This document shows positions 36,388 to 47,338 of a stretch of DNA of 64,000 nt, piece by piece. The stretch covers positions 11,087,989 through 11,151,988 of the forward strand of contig NW_024881322.1 of assembly GCF_018691265.1 (NCBI RefSeq). Reading direction: 5' to 3'. A model generated the notes under the pieces. The model was not told the origin of the DNA. It saw only the letters and a list, made by a program, of their open reading frames with translations, and did no database searches. Every line of letters begins with the position of its first letter. The first letter of the stretch is position 1. Made by a program: the position numbers and the translations under genes. Source of the DNA: Tyto alba (lineage: Eukaryota; Chordata; Aves; Strigiformes; Tytonidae).

Positions 36388-39254
36388 CCACACCCAAACA
36401 ACTCATCTTTAATTTTAAAATATTCTAGGTAAATGGTTTAAATAACAATGAAGCAGTTTTGAACTGGAGAATAGCTCCTGGAAAGAAAGAAAAAGTCTTG
36501 AGTTTGTAACAACTGAGAAATGGTTAAATAGATATTTACTGAAACACAGTTGAATTGATGCTGTGCACAATGCAGCATGAAATAAGGGACAGAGAGGAAG
36601 GAAGCATATTAAGGAATTAAGAGTTTCCATTACAGGCTCATATCAGCACATATCAAGCATTTAACTTCCTTCAGAAATTTTGCTTTCAAGCATATTCACA
36701 CTGCTAGGTATGAAAAATACCCAACCAAACAAACCTGGCTCAAAAAATAATTAGCTTAATATTTTCTCTCTCCTCGCATATGTCTGATGCAAAACTAGGT
36801 ATGATCAAGTTACATATGTCTAGTACAAACATATTACATAGAGAAATATCATCGCTGCTAAGTACCAGAGATGTAGGATGCATTAAGTATTATTAAATGG
36901 AAACAGTTTTAATACTTCCTTTCCTAACACTACTGCAGAATGCAGCTGCCACTTCCCAACTTTGTTTTCTACTGACACTATACCCATGTATCTCCACTAC
37001 CCTCTGTTCTACTCATGTTTAATATAGTTTCAGGGCTAGCTCTTGACAAAGACACATGCTCGGCCATCTCTCCACTATCTCGCATAACAAATGAAGGCTT
37101 CTTTATATTAGTTTCTCCTGCAACAACATGGGAAGAGAAAGAAGCAAGAATACTCCCAGCACTGGGGTAGGCAGCATTAACTATGGGGTACAACACCTAC
37201 CGAGAGGAAGTAAGCACACCCCAGAGAGAATCCCCATAACTGGGATAAACACAGCACATCTAAAAGGTATTTGTAAATGAAGCCAAATCTGAACACAGAA
37301 GTACATCCATTCGGCAGCATGCAATATTGCTTTCAATTTAAGGATCGCATCCCTGCTGATAACATTTTCTAATTCAAGCCACTTGATTAAAATTCTGTGA
37401 CTAATATATGCTTAAATTAACAGCTCAACTGCATGCAAGGTATCCTCCAATACAGATTGAGACAGATTTATCCCATATTGCATTACAGATGTTGTAGCCA
37501 GACACTACCGATAGCTTCCATTTTGAGTTTGTGCGTCAGTCAAGTGCTTATTAAAAGGTGAGACTGTTTGGGGAATTTCTCTTCAGTGACAACAAAACAG
37601 TACACTTTCAATTTCTCTAAATAGGTTTATTTGCCCAGTTAAGCTGCCTGGCTTTATTGCTTCAGAAAATGTAATATTCTCTGGTGTCTCTACTCGAGAT
37701 GCCGCATATCCTACCTTCCCCCACAAATACTGAAGCTGGCACCAACTTAAAAATGTCAGAAAAGCAAGTCAAATTGAAGAGATGTCACATCATGGCCTTG
37801 GATGTTGCTCGTATCAAAAAGGTGCACATGCAATTATTCATGCGGCATACACTACCCTGCAATACCAAATCCTAAATCGTTATATAAAGGTACAGGTAAA
37901 GGACAGTCATACAGACTTATGAGAAGCATACTCAGTTTTTACTATAAGGGTAAATGGATAAGATGAAAATCTGCATAAGTAGATTAATTTCCTGAGAATT
38001 GCATCTACACAAATTTATTTCCTCCCTCTTAAACCTGCACAAGCCATAGAAATTAGAGCAACCTTTAATACAGGCCAAATTCTAACATGAAGCCTCACGT
38101 AGAAGACACAAAGCAATCCTGCAACACTGGCAAGCTCTCATCCAGTTTAGTTTAACATTTATTTCTGGAAAGAGGTACGTTACCACTTACTGAAAAACTC
38201 TGTTCAGAGGGGCACTTTTTTCCCCACCGTCACTGTAGATGGGGATGTAACCGTCACGATGGTGTATCCAGTTTGTGACAACTGCTCCAACATCCCTTTC
38301 AATATCATGAAGATAAAATGCTTTTGAACCAAGAGCCTCAGATCTGATCTGGAGACAGTGCCACACAGCCCTTGTAAACCATGTCAGACAGGCTCAAAAT
38401 AAGCCTGACTAAACTTTCGTCTAACATAGAGAGAGCTCAGGGTCAGCTACTGCAAACCCCCCGAGCCAGTGACATGCTGTTTGTGTTCCGATTCTTGGTT
38501 GCTTCGGTAAACGTTAACATGTCATAAAAATACATAGCACATGGAAGAAGCTTTTGTTCTATGATTGTAATATTTATTTTTTAAAATACAGAGAGAAAAA
38601 GAGCTTGAGAAAGTGTGACTTGTAGTGTCAGCTGAGCATTATGAATCCACATCCGCTGTCATTTTTGAGAATATCTGATTAAAATAAAGAAGTCTGTAAT
38701 AGCAGCCATTACTTCAACATGGAAATTAGGGGTATTGTTAATTCTTTTCAACATGTATCAGCTCCCTTCTAATTGGATCTATATTCATTACTGAAACTGA
38801 AATTAAAGAACAGCTATGAAAGGCTTTTGATGTCAGCTGTATATATCATGCGTTGAATTAAGTTACAAAAGTGGTTAATGCATTATATGAATCTTTAAGT
38901 ACCTACTTCATTTCACTTAGTTGCACATGTCCTGAGTACCAGAGAGCTCGCTGAAGTACTGACTAATGCAGCAAACTTTTAGGATGGGTAAAGGAGCTCT
39001 TTACATTTGAATTGCTGAAAAATGCATAGATCATGGCACCAAACCTCCCTGAAATCTGTTGGTTTAAAATTGATTTGTCTGCCAGGTGCAGAATCTGATC
39101 AGTAAATGAGCTGCAGGACAGGGAAGAAATAGACCCTCTGAGTTATTGCCCATCAGAAATGCCACAAGAATACAAAGTAAAACTCGCTGAACTTGGGTGA
39201 ATGTACTATGCCTCAACCTCTGCAAGTATTTTTTTTTCCAAATAAACTGGGAAG

Positions 39255-39273
39255 AAAAAAAAAAAAAAAAAAA
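39255..39273 (+). repeat. poly(A) tract, A19
   Basis: Nineteen A. A complementary T28 run begins 76 bp downstream. Confidence 0.9.
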
Positions 39274-39349
39274 GAGGAAAGTTTTGTGATCACTGTCAGA
39301 AGATGTTTATCAGAACTTCCCCATCCCTCCCACCCAGCTTAATTTTTCC

Positions 39350-39377
39350 TTTTTTTTTTTTTTTTTTTTTTTTTTTT
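39350..39377 (+). repeat. poly(T) tract, T28
   Basis: Twenty-eight uninterrupted T, complementary to the A19 run at 39255-39273. Confidence 0.9.
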
Positions 39378-40195
39378 GTAGTGGGTAAAAAGGAAGAAGA
39401 AATAAAAGCGTATTGTACCAGCCTCTCAAACTGTTAGTCTCCTTTCTCCCACTTTTGCCACAGAGCCATAGTATACAACCATTCATTCCTATTCTTTCAA
39501 AACCTAAACCCCATAGCAACCTTCCTGCTTGTCCTGGGCAGCAAAAAAACAGACAGGAGGAGAGTTGAGTAGTTTTCCTCACCTTAACTAATCCAGACTG
39601 GAGAGGCAGAGGAGAGAAGAACACGGATACTTTTGTTTGCTCCATTTCAAATACAATCTCATTTTCCAGATACCAACAAGCAACATTTCAACTAACTGGA
39701 CAAGAGAGATGAGCTCTTCTTGCCTCGTGAAGAGGGATAACATAAGGAAAGATGACCCAGCAGCTGTTCCAGAACACAAGTTTGCCATACTCTGAGCTAT
39801 AACTGATCGATGTCAGCAAGAGGTGTCAAGAAAACAGGGGGTTCAGTCCTGAAATCTGCCTCTGTCTGTGTGTAATAAATCAGTATTTCCCAACAGAGAG
39901 ATATCAGAGATCTCTTATGTGAATATTCCTTCTTCTTCAGTTCAGGGTTATTTATCTAGTGCTTATAGGTTCCTGAGAGCAGCTCCTAAGGGTCTTAATA
40001 AGGGTATCAAAGCATGTTGCTTTCCATACGTGGAATTACTAGAGAAAGCTATCCCTATGGTAAGGACTTTTAAGGTCCACAATCAAAAAACATCTGTTTT
40101 GTTCAGGTGCTTTCTCAGAGAAGCCTGAAGCAGACCAGCCTTCACTGGACTTTAAAACAACTTTAACATAGTAACTTACTTTATATGAAGGGTTT

Positions 40196-40211
40196 AAAAA
40201 AAAAAAAAAAA
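40196..40211 (+). repeat. poly(A) tract, A16
   Basis: Sixteen uninterrupted A. Confidence 0.9.
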
Positions 40212-40893
40212 TCAAAAATCATATTCCCTCTACAAACCTGATCTGATCCACTAGCAAAATACGAGTATCATCTGCAACCCGAGCATCTTTTCCTTCTGGA
40301 AATCCAAGTTCCTTTTTATGTGGGAATATCCTGCCTGAACCTCCCTGCAGCCACCTGAAAATTATTTGCAGTGGCAATTGTTCCAGTCTCTGTACTTATC
40401 TTCCCTGCTGCAGATTGACCCTTTCTGACTTCTCAAAGCAGCACACCTAACATTTGCTCAGTCTTTCAAAAAAGAGGTGGATAAGACATCCAAATTTATT
40501 TGACCAGAACAAAACCTCGAAGCAATCAATGTAGACTAAAGGATACCTGGCTGAAGAAACTGTATAAACCATTTACACCAATTATCCTGGTTATAGTTCA
40601 CCAGTTTGCAGTGATAAAAAGCCTTTAATGAGCTTTATCACAAATAGCATTACTTTCTAATCTGAATTCTTTCAGAATTATCATCTTTAAAGTCATTTAC
40701 ATGAATAAGTTAGTTTATACTAAAATTAAATTGAAAAGTAATACTCAGATGCAGCAATATCTACACGATAAAGCAGAACTACAAACATTCACTTGAATGA
40801 AACCCACTAATTCACTTCTTATTCACAACTCCTGAAAATTTGTTTCCTAAAACATTTTTTTTTAACATAAATCACAGTGATACATATGGAATA

Positions 40894-40896
<3 letters not shown>

Positions 40897-40925
<29 letters not shown>
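40897..40925 (+). repeat. poly(A) tract, A29
   Basis: Twenty-nine uninterrupted A, the longest A homopolymer I found in the window. Confidence 0.9.
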
Positions 40926-40929
<4 letters not shown>

Positions 40930-41102
40930 TTAATCACATCTTCTAATTTTCTATTGACTTCAAAGTTTGTATGAACTCTGTTCGCTTTCTCCAGCATGTT
41001 GAATATTTTTCCTTGCCTAGTCACTGTGCTTCTCACGATGGCTGTTAGAAACTTCCCCTCCTAACACAGCAGCCTCTCCTTGGGTCAGGAATCTCCATGG
41101 GG

Positions 41103-41140
41103 AAAAAAAAAAAAAACAAAAAAAAAACAACCAACAAACA
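41103..41140 (+). repeat. A-rich tract
   Basis: Fourteen A, one C, ten A, then A-rich sequence with C interruptions. Confidence 0.85.
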
Positions 41141-41243
41141 CCTTTTTTTCTTCAAGAACCTCATGCCAGAAATAGTTCTAAGGGGGAGACTTGGCTGGAG
41201 CAAGTAGCCACTGGAGACACTAGGGCAGGATATTTAAATCAGA

Positions 41244-41259
41244 TTTTTTTTTTTTTTTT
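41244..41259 (+). repeat. poly(T) tract, T16
   Basis: Sixteen uninterrupted T. Confidence 0.9.
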
Positions 41260-42368
41260 CTTGCTGATAGCTGGATATGTTTCTTAATTGAGAAATTTTA
41301 TCACACTGAGCAATAGGTACTTCTCTGGAGTATACCAAATGAACTTGAGGGATATTAGCAGTGGTACCTTAGTAATAAAAGTAAGAAGGGCATGCCGACT
41401 TGCCCCCTGATCCCACAGTAAGTAACTTTAGACCTCCAAAGCGCAATCCAGAACAGAGAGACAAACCTCCACAGTGGGATCCATGTGTCTAAATTTAAGC
41501 ACCTACCATAGTTTTAGACATCCCTAGGCTTGTGGGGCATCTGTACACAGTTAGTGGATATAATAGGTAACCTGTGCCAGGCAAGATGCCTTAAGTAATA
41601 GCATTATTTTAGGTGCTTTAAGGTAGTCCACAAGTCCATTTATATTTACACTCCTGATTTTCCCCCTCCCCACCTCCTTGTTCGGTACACAAAGTGAATT
41701 AAGTATCTAAAAGTGGGATTCAAAAGCACATAAACTGCTTAGTGAGACATTAAGCAGTGCCTCAAGAAGAAAAGTTGAGTAAAGGGCAGAACAGAATCAT
41801 CACAAGTAGTTAAATCAGGCTTTAACATCTACATTTGTGCAGATACTACATAAGCTGCAATATAGCATCTCTGCTTGGGATTTACCTGGCTACCAGAGTA
41901 GGCGTCCACATTCCTGTAAGGGTTCCTGGCTGTAAATCAAGGCAAGATGCACAGTGTCCCTACAGCATCCTGCAGTGGGGCTATAGCCACAGGGTTTCAG
42001 GGCTCATCCTTTCTCCTAAAAGATCAGCTGTGCACACATAGCTCCAGCTGTCCTGTGGGACCAGCTTTAACTTGTTAAGCACTCAGGGGCTGCCTCCCAC
42101 ATCAAGTCGCTGCAGCCCGGCTGGACATCCCAAGTCAGTGTTTGGTCACAGCCACAGCCTGGGAACTTTCACATTAAACACGAGGGGCTTGGAGAGTTCA
42201 GGCACATCTAGGGTTACATGGAGCCATTGCTGAGGAGATGGCTGTGAAAATGTCTTGCTAGACTAAGGAGTGAAATGATTCAGGCCAGAAAGATCTGCTT
42301 GGAAACTTCTCTGCTGCAAGAAAAGTGAGGACTTGTAAAGCAGGTACACAAAACAGTCCTTCTCCTCG

Positions 42369-42400
42369 CCCCCTCCCCCCCCCAAAAAAAAAAACAAAAC
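42369..42400 (+). repeat. C-run to A-run junction
   Basis: A C-rich run (nine consecutive C at its end) switches directly to eleven A, then CAAAAC. A homopolymer junction like the T22G7 at 12159. Confidence 0.85.
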
Positions 42401-42402
42401 GG

Positions 42403-42430
42403 AAAAAGAGACAGATAAAAAGAGACAGAT
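42403..42430 (+). repeat. 14-bp perfect tandem duplication
   Basis: AAAAAGAGACAGAT occurs twice back to back (42403-42416 and 42417-42430). Confidence 0.9.
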
Positions 42431-45400
42431 GCAAAACCAACACAGGTAATGCTGATCTGTGCAGAATTCTAGCTGGGCTGGCTGGCACAATTTCTCACTT
42501 GCACAGCTGGGAGCACAGGTGCTGTGGATGGTGAGAGGAAAGGGGGAGAAGGGAAGGGGTTGAGCAGCCAGGCAGTTCCTTTTCTAGCACATCATCCAGA
42601 GTTCATGCACTCCACCAGAAAACACTAGCAGGAAAGGGCTGTCTTCAGCTCCTTGCTCCATCACAGCAGATACACCCCTGACTCACAGATGTGCACTTAA
42701 TTCATGACGCCACAGAAGGTTTTACTGGCTATATCAGTAGAGCCCTGCTGGTTCCAGTCACCACTGCAGAAGCACAGCATCCTGCTAGGTGTAGCGTAAC
42801 GGCATCTAGATAATAGGGATTGTAAATTCTGAGCAAAAGAATCACTGTCAATCTTCTTCTGACAGTTATGTTTAATAACTTGCAGAGAAAAGCAGATTTG
42901 GGTTTTGGAGAAATTTTTCCTAAGCAAATGTCTTGAGGCTTTTTGCTTATTAATATTCTATACTGAAAGAGAATCATGTATATCAAGTATTAATAAGTGG
43001 TCTAAAGGGGAAATGGGTATCTTTGCTGTTTGTGCATCTTGATCAACAACTCACTTCCACAGTGAGAGGTACAGGGCCAATTCCCTTCTGCTTTCCACCG
43101 GCAGAATCCTGTAACCTCCGGGATATAAAACTGAAACAAAATCAGGAGGAGTTAAGGCCTTAGTCAGGATTAGGGAAATATGCTGAACTCTACCTATATG
43201 GCTTTTGCTATAGTATATTCTTAGAGCTTCTAGTCAGAAAAATTGCATTGCTTCCTTACATACACATATGGGTAGTGCAGGGCCCATGGTAAGGGATAGG
43301 GTTTTCAGGACTGTTCAGTTCAGCTACAGCCTTTGTCATCAGCAATCCTCGTTAGCTGTGGGAGGGAATGGAGCTGGGACAGCGCTCAGCACTTCTGAGA
43401 TTTCCATCTGCCCAGGTGAGAGCTGGGGCATGGAGGTAAGACGAGAGGGGATAATATGCCACTCTGTCAGGAAATAAAGGATTTCAGTCTCCAGGAATGT
43501 CAGATAGAAGGACTATCAAATTGGGATCTTAAAGAGAATAGAGGGAAGGAAAGAAAAGTGCTTTCAAAGCTTTGCAGCTATATGTGGGATGCTGCCAGCT
43601 TTCTTAGTGTACATTACAAGTATGTAATTAAAAGCCCTTTAAAACCACTGCTTATGTAGAAAAATAAAAACAAAACCCCACAACACACAAAATAGCAAAA
43701 AAACCACAAACCCAACTATAGAAATAGAAATAGTTGTTATTCTTTATTATACTTCATAATTATGGGCAATGATTTGTTTTTCATGTTTATGAGATTAAAA
43801 TACTGCATCAAGCTGTTCAGATTTGCTTTTATCTATTTTAGGCCATAGAATATATGGTATGATCACAATCTTTAAACAAAATCTACAGGAAATATCAAAA
43901 ATTATTTATTTTCACTAATTTCTTGTCATAAATAAATACAGAGTGCAGCTCAAAATTAATTTTGGACAAGAAAATTAGCAGTAATTAAATCTGTAATCTT
44001 AGTTTCCCCCTCCTCTTTTTTTTTTTGAAAGCCTGTTTTCTAAGGAACAAAAACTTTAGCAATCTCTGTCTGCTCATCAGTCTGCTTTCTTCTTCTGAAC
44101 CTTTGGACCTCTTGATGCAAATCTGACAGAATAGCAGAAATCTTAAAGATAATTATGTTCCTGAAGTTTCATACAAATTGATGGCTGGCTGGATTGAGAA
44201 GACACCCAAATGAGTTATTCCTGGGAGGAAAAGAGCTGCAGCATGAATTTAATCATCATCTGTTGTGCTTGACCTGCCAACACCCACCCAGCAGTTTACC
44301 TACTCGGACTCGGCAGCATATGCATCTCTCAGTTCTGTCCCCCGTGTCTACAGCTCCTTGCTCACTGAGTGGTCAGAGCACATGAGAGTCAACCAAGAGA
44401 GAGCAGAGCCTTGAGAAGCCTGTGAGGAGCCCCTGAGGTGAGTAGGAGCACAGAGGTCAGTATATAAAAGCACAGAAAATCTGGCATCCTCAGTTTTACT
44501 CCTCATGAACCAATCTGACTTTGTCGTTTGGGGGATTTTTCCCCTCTGCTGTAAAAAGAAATTTCTGCCCTGTCCGAGAGCTCTCATGTGGAGTTGGTAT
44601 ACATCTTTGCCATTCAGTGGTTCTTCATCACAGTGGGACAAAATAAAATGGTTGCTTCTGTGTGTTGCCCAGTAGACCATGTTGTTAACACCAACCTTAC
44701 CTTCCGGATCAAGCAAAAGTGTTCAAAACAATAGCAGTGTGGGACACACAGATATGGTTTTAGTGGAGAGCACCCAACAACAGCGGTTAGTGTCATTCCT
44801 CTTATTGCCTAAACAGTCTGTGGGTGCTCAAACATGCTTTACAACCAGGGAAAGAGGTCTGGAGACCATCGTGTGCCAGAGATGCCTTGGTTCCACCTGT
44901 CCCATAGGTAAACAGATAAATTTGTCCCTAGGGACATCCACCTGACAATTTTCACTACACTTCAGCTCAACATAAATATTTTGGGGATGTAACTCATCTA
45001 GAAATTGAAAAAAAATCCACTTTGATTCAAAGCTGAACAGCCTCTTCAGTCAGCTACATCATAGCTTCACAGCTTTTCCTTCTCTCTGGCCACAGAACAA
45101 ACGAGAAACTCCACAAAGATTATTTCTTTTTCCTTGAGGGAAGAAGTCTAAGATTAAGTAATAATCAATAGCAGACAGTAAATAAACCAATCTCTTAATG
45201 GATTGCAAAGGGACTTCAGAGGTCTTTGCACTGCACAGCAGCCGCTTCCAAAAGAACAGGCAATCGTCTTTAAAGAGTGGAGACAAAGTGTCTGCACCAA
45301 AGAAAGGTCACACTCAACATCAAGAGTACATGCTAAACCCTAGAAAGCCTAAAAGGGACTGAGGCAGTAGGATGGATCATTCTGTCTCTAACTGGACAAG

Positions 45401-46095
45401 GTACCCTGAAGCATATTTCTGAAGCCACCCCTCTGCTGAACGAAAACCATTGCAATTCATAATGTCAGACCTATAGCAAGTAAAAGCCCTCAAAAATAAT
45501 AGAGACAACAATATGCAACAGCTTAACCTTTTTAAAGAATATCCTAGAGGATTAGGAAATAAACTTTCTCCAGGTGAAATCCAGTCTGAGGCAGTGCTGG
45601 TGATTTGATGCAATGCAGACTTGTCTATACTTGCAAATAGCCACAGTTGCTGTTACAGAAAGAAGGATTAGTGACCAGTTGTGTCAAAACCTGACTAATC
45701 ACAAATATTCATAAGCAGTAAAACTGTTACAGTTGTACCCCAGCCAGATCTGATCACATGATTTTCTACCACTTATATTCTCTTTTCACACCTTTGCTCC
45801 CTCCCAAGCTCTCCATTACAACTCTCATCGCCTTCCTAATAAACAGCCAGACCTTCTTTACTCTTTCTCATGGGCCAAATTTGCTGATTTTACACTCCTA
45901 TTTGATATTTGTGACACAGTAGTGTTACAGTAATTTCAATCTTGGTCAGCTGTTCTGTTAAGCTACTAGCCCCTCTTCTGTTATACATGTAATGTCTCTG
46001 CTGCTGCTTCTCATGTAGTTGGAGGTCATGGCTGGCCTTTCATCAACGTAACCCAACAACTGCTATGCTTTAATTATTCAAACTTCCCGGAAACT

Positions 46096-47305
46096 ATGCT
46101 AAGGCACATGGAAAATAAGGAGGTGATTGGTGACAGCCAACATGGCTTCACTAAAGGCAAAGTGTGCCTGACAAATTTGGTGGCCTTCTGCAATGGGATT
46201 ACAGCTTTGATGCATAAGGGAGGAACAACTGATGTCATCTACCTGGATTGTATAAAGCTTTTGACACTGTCCCACACAACATCCTTGTCTCTAAATTGGA
46301 GAGACATGGATTTGATGGATGGAGCACTCAGTGGATAGGGATTTGGCTGGATGGTTGCACTCAAAGAGTTGTGGTCAACAACTCGATGTCCAAGTGGAGA
46401 GCAGTGACGAGCAGTGTTCCTCAGGGGTCAGTGTTGGGCCTGGCGCTGTTTAACATCGTTGTTGGTGACATGGACAGTGGGATCGATGCACCCTCAGCAA
46501 GTTCACTGACAACACCGAGCTGTGTGGTGTGGTGACACGCTGGAGGGAAGGGATGGCATCCAGAGGGACCTGGGCAGGCTAGAGGAGTGGGCCTGTGCAA
46601 ACCTCATGAAGTTCAACAAGGCCAAGTGCGAGGTCCTGCCCATGGGCTGGGTCAATCCCACTCACAAATCCAGGCTGGGTGAGGAGTGGATTGAGAGCAG
46701 CCCTGTGGAGAGGGACCTGGGTGTGTTAGTGGTTGGAAAACTGACTATGAGCCAGCAATGTGCACTTACACCCAGAAAACCAACCATATCCTGGGCTGCA
46801 TCAAGAGAATTGTGGCCAGCAGGTTGAGGGAGGGAATTCTCCCCTTTTGATCCGCTCTGTGGAGACCCCCCTGCAGTGCTGGGTCCAGCTCTGGGGCCCC
46901 AACATCAGAAGGACACGGACATGCTTGAGTGGGTCCAGAGGAAGCCACAAAGATGATCCAGGGGCTGGAGCAGCTCCCCTGGGAGGCAAGGCTGAGAGAG
47001 TTGGGGGGGTTCAGCCTGGAGAAGAGAAGGCTCCAGGGAGACCTTCGAGCGGCCTCCCAGTAGCTAAAGGGAGCTACAGAAAAGATGGGGAGGGACTCTT
47101 TATCAGGGAGTGTAGTGGTAGGACAAGGAGTAACTGTTTTAAACTGAAAGAGTGTAGATTTAGATTAGATCTAAGGCAGAAATTCTTTCCTATGAGGGTG
47201 GTAAAGCACTGGCCCAGGGTGCCCAGAGAAGCTGTGGCTGCCCCCTCCCTGGAAGGGTTCAAGACCAGGTTGGACAGGGCTTGGAGCAACCTGGTAGTGG
47301 AAGGT
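46096..47305 (+). pseudogene. CR1 ORF2 remnant (reverse transcriptase), frameshifted
   Basis: Protein homology to CR1 reverse transcriptase is spread over at least three frames: 46096-46338, 46248-46535 and 46522-46827, then a C-terminal part read to about 47305. Recognisable pieces include the GFTKGK region, the KAFDTVPH palm segment and VPQGSVLG at 46416-46439. At the place of the catalytic FADD box (46502-46513) the codons read F-T-D-N, so a metal-binding aspartate is changed, and this box lies out of frame with the preceding segment. With no start, no endonuclease domain and several frameshifts, it cannot encode an active enzyme. Confidence 0.9.
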
Positions 47306-47320
47306 GTCCCTACTCTTGGC

Positions 47321-47336
47321 ATTCTATGATTCTATG
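47321..47336 (+). repeat. CR1 3' terminal octamer repeat, (ATTCTATG)2
   Basis: Two perfect copies of the octamer that ends CR1 elements and is thought to be recognised by their reverse transcriptase when priming at a new site. It fixes the 3' end and orientation of the element. Confidence 0.95.
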
Positions 47337-47338
47337 AT

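Larger units (their letters stand above)
22803..46079. other. noncoding DNA, no gene recognised
   Basis: Over 23 kb with no recognisable exon, RNA gene or transposon. Frames of 122 codons (44348-44716, minus), 130 codons (25765-26157, plus) and 111 codons (28152-28487, plus) have no recognisable domain and no supporting context. The segment 34990-35420 is GC-richer but CpG-poor. Stretches such as 30280-30700 and 38560-38900 are AT-rich yet complex in sequence and could be conserved noncoding elements. Confidence 0.55.
46080..47338 (+). mobile_element. 5'-truncated CR1 LINE (non-LTR retrotransposon)
   Basis: The segment holds the 3' part of CR1: reverse-transcriptase coding sequence from about the middle of the palm domain, the C-terminal ORF2 region and the short 3' UTR, ending in ATTCTATG repeated twice (47321-47336). 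That octamer terminus, with no poly(A) tail, is diagnostic of CR1 in birds and reptiles. About 1.26 kb remains; full CR1s are around 4.5 kb, so the 5' two-thirds is missing, as is usual for this family. The 5' boundary is approximate, set where recognisable homology begins. I see no convincing target-site duplication, which is also normal for CR1. The copy is moderately diverged and inactive. Confidence 0.95.

Noticed and set aside
44348..44716. 122-codon minus-strand frame
   Set aside because: Composition is protein-like but no family is recognisable, and no splice or conservation evidence is available.
46766..47322. Minus-strand frames of 60-82 codons over the CR1
   Set aside because: Antisense shadows of the CR1 ORF2 remnant.
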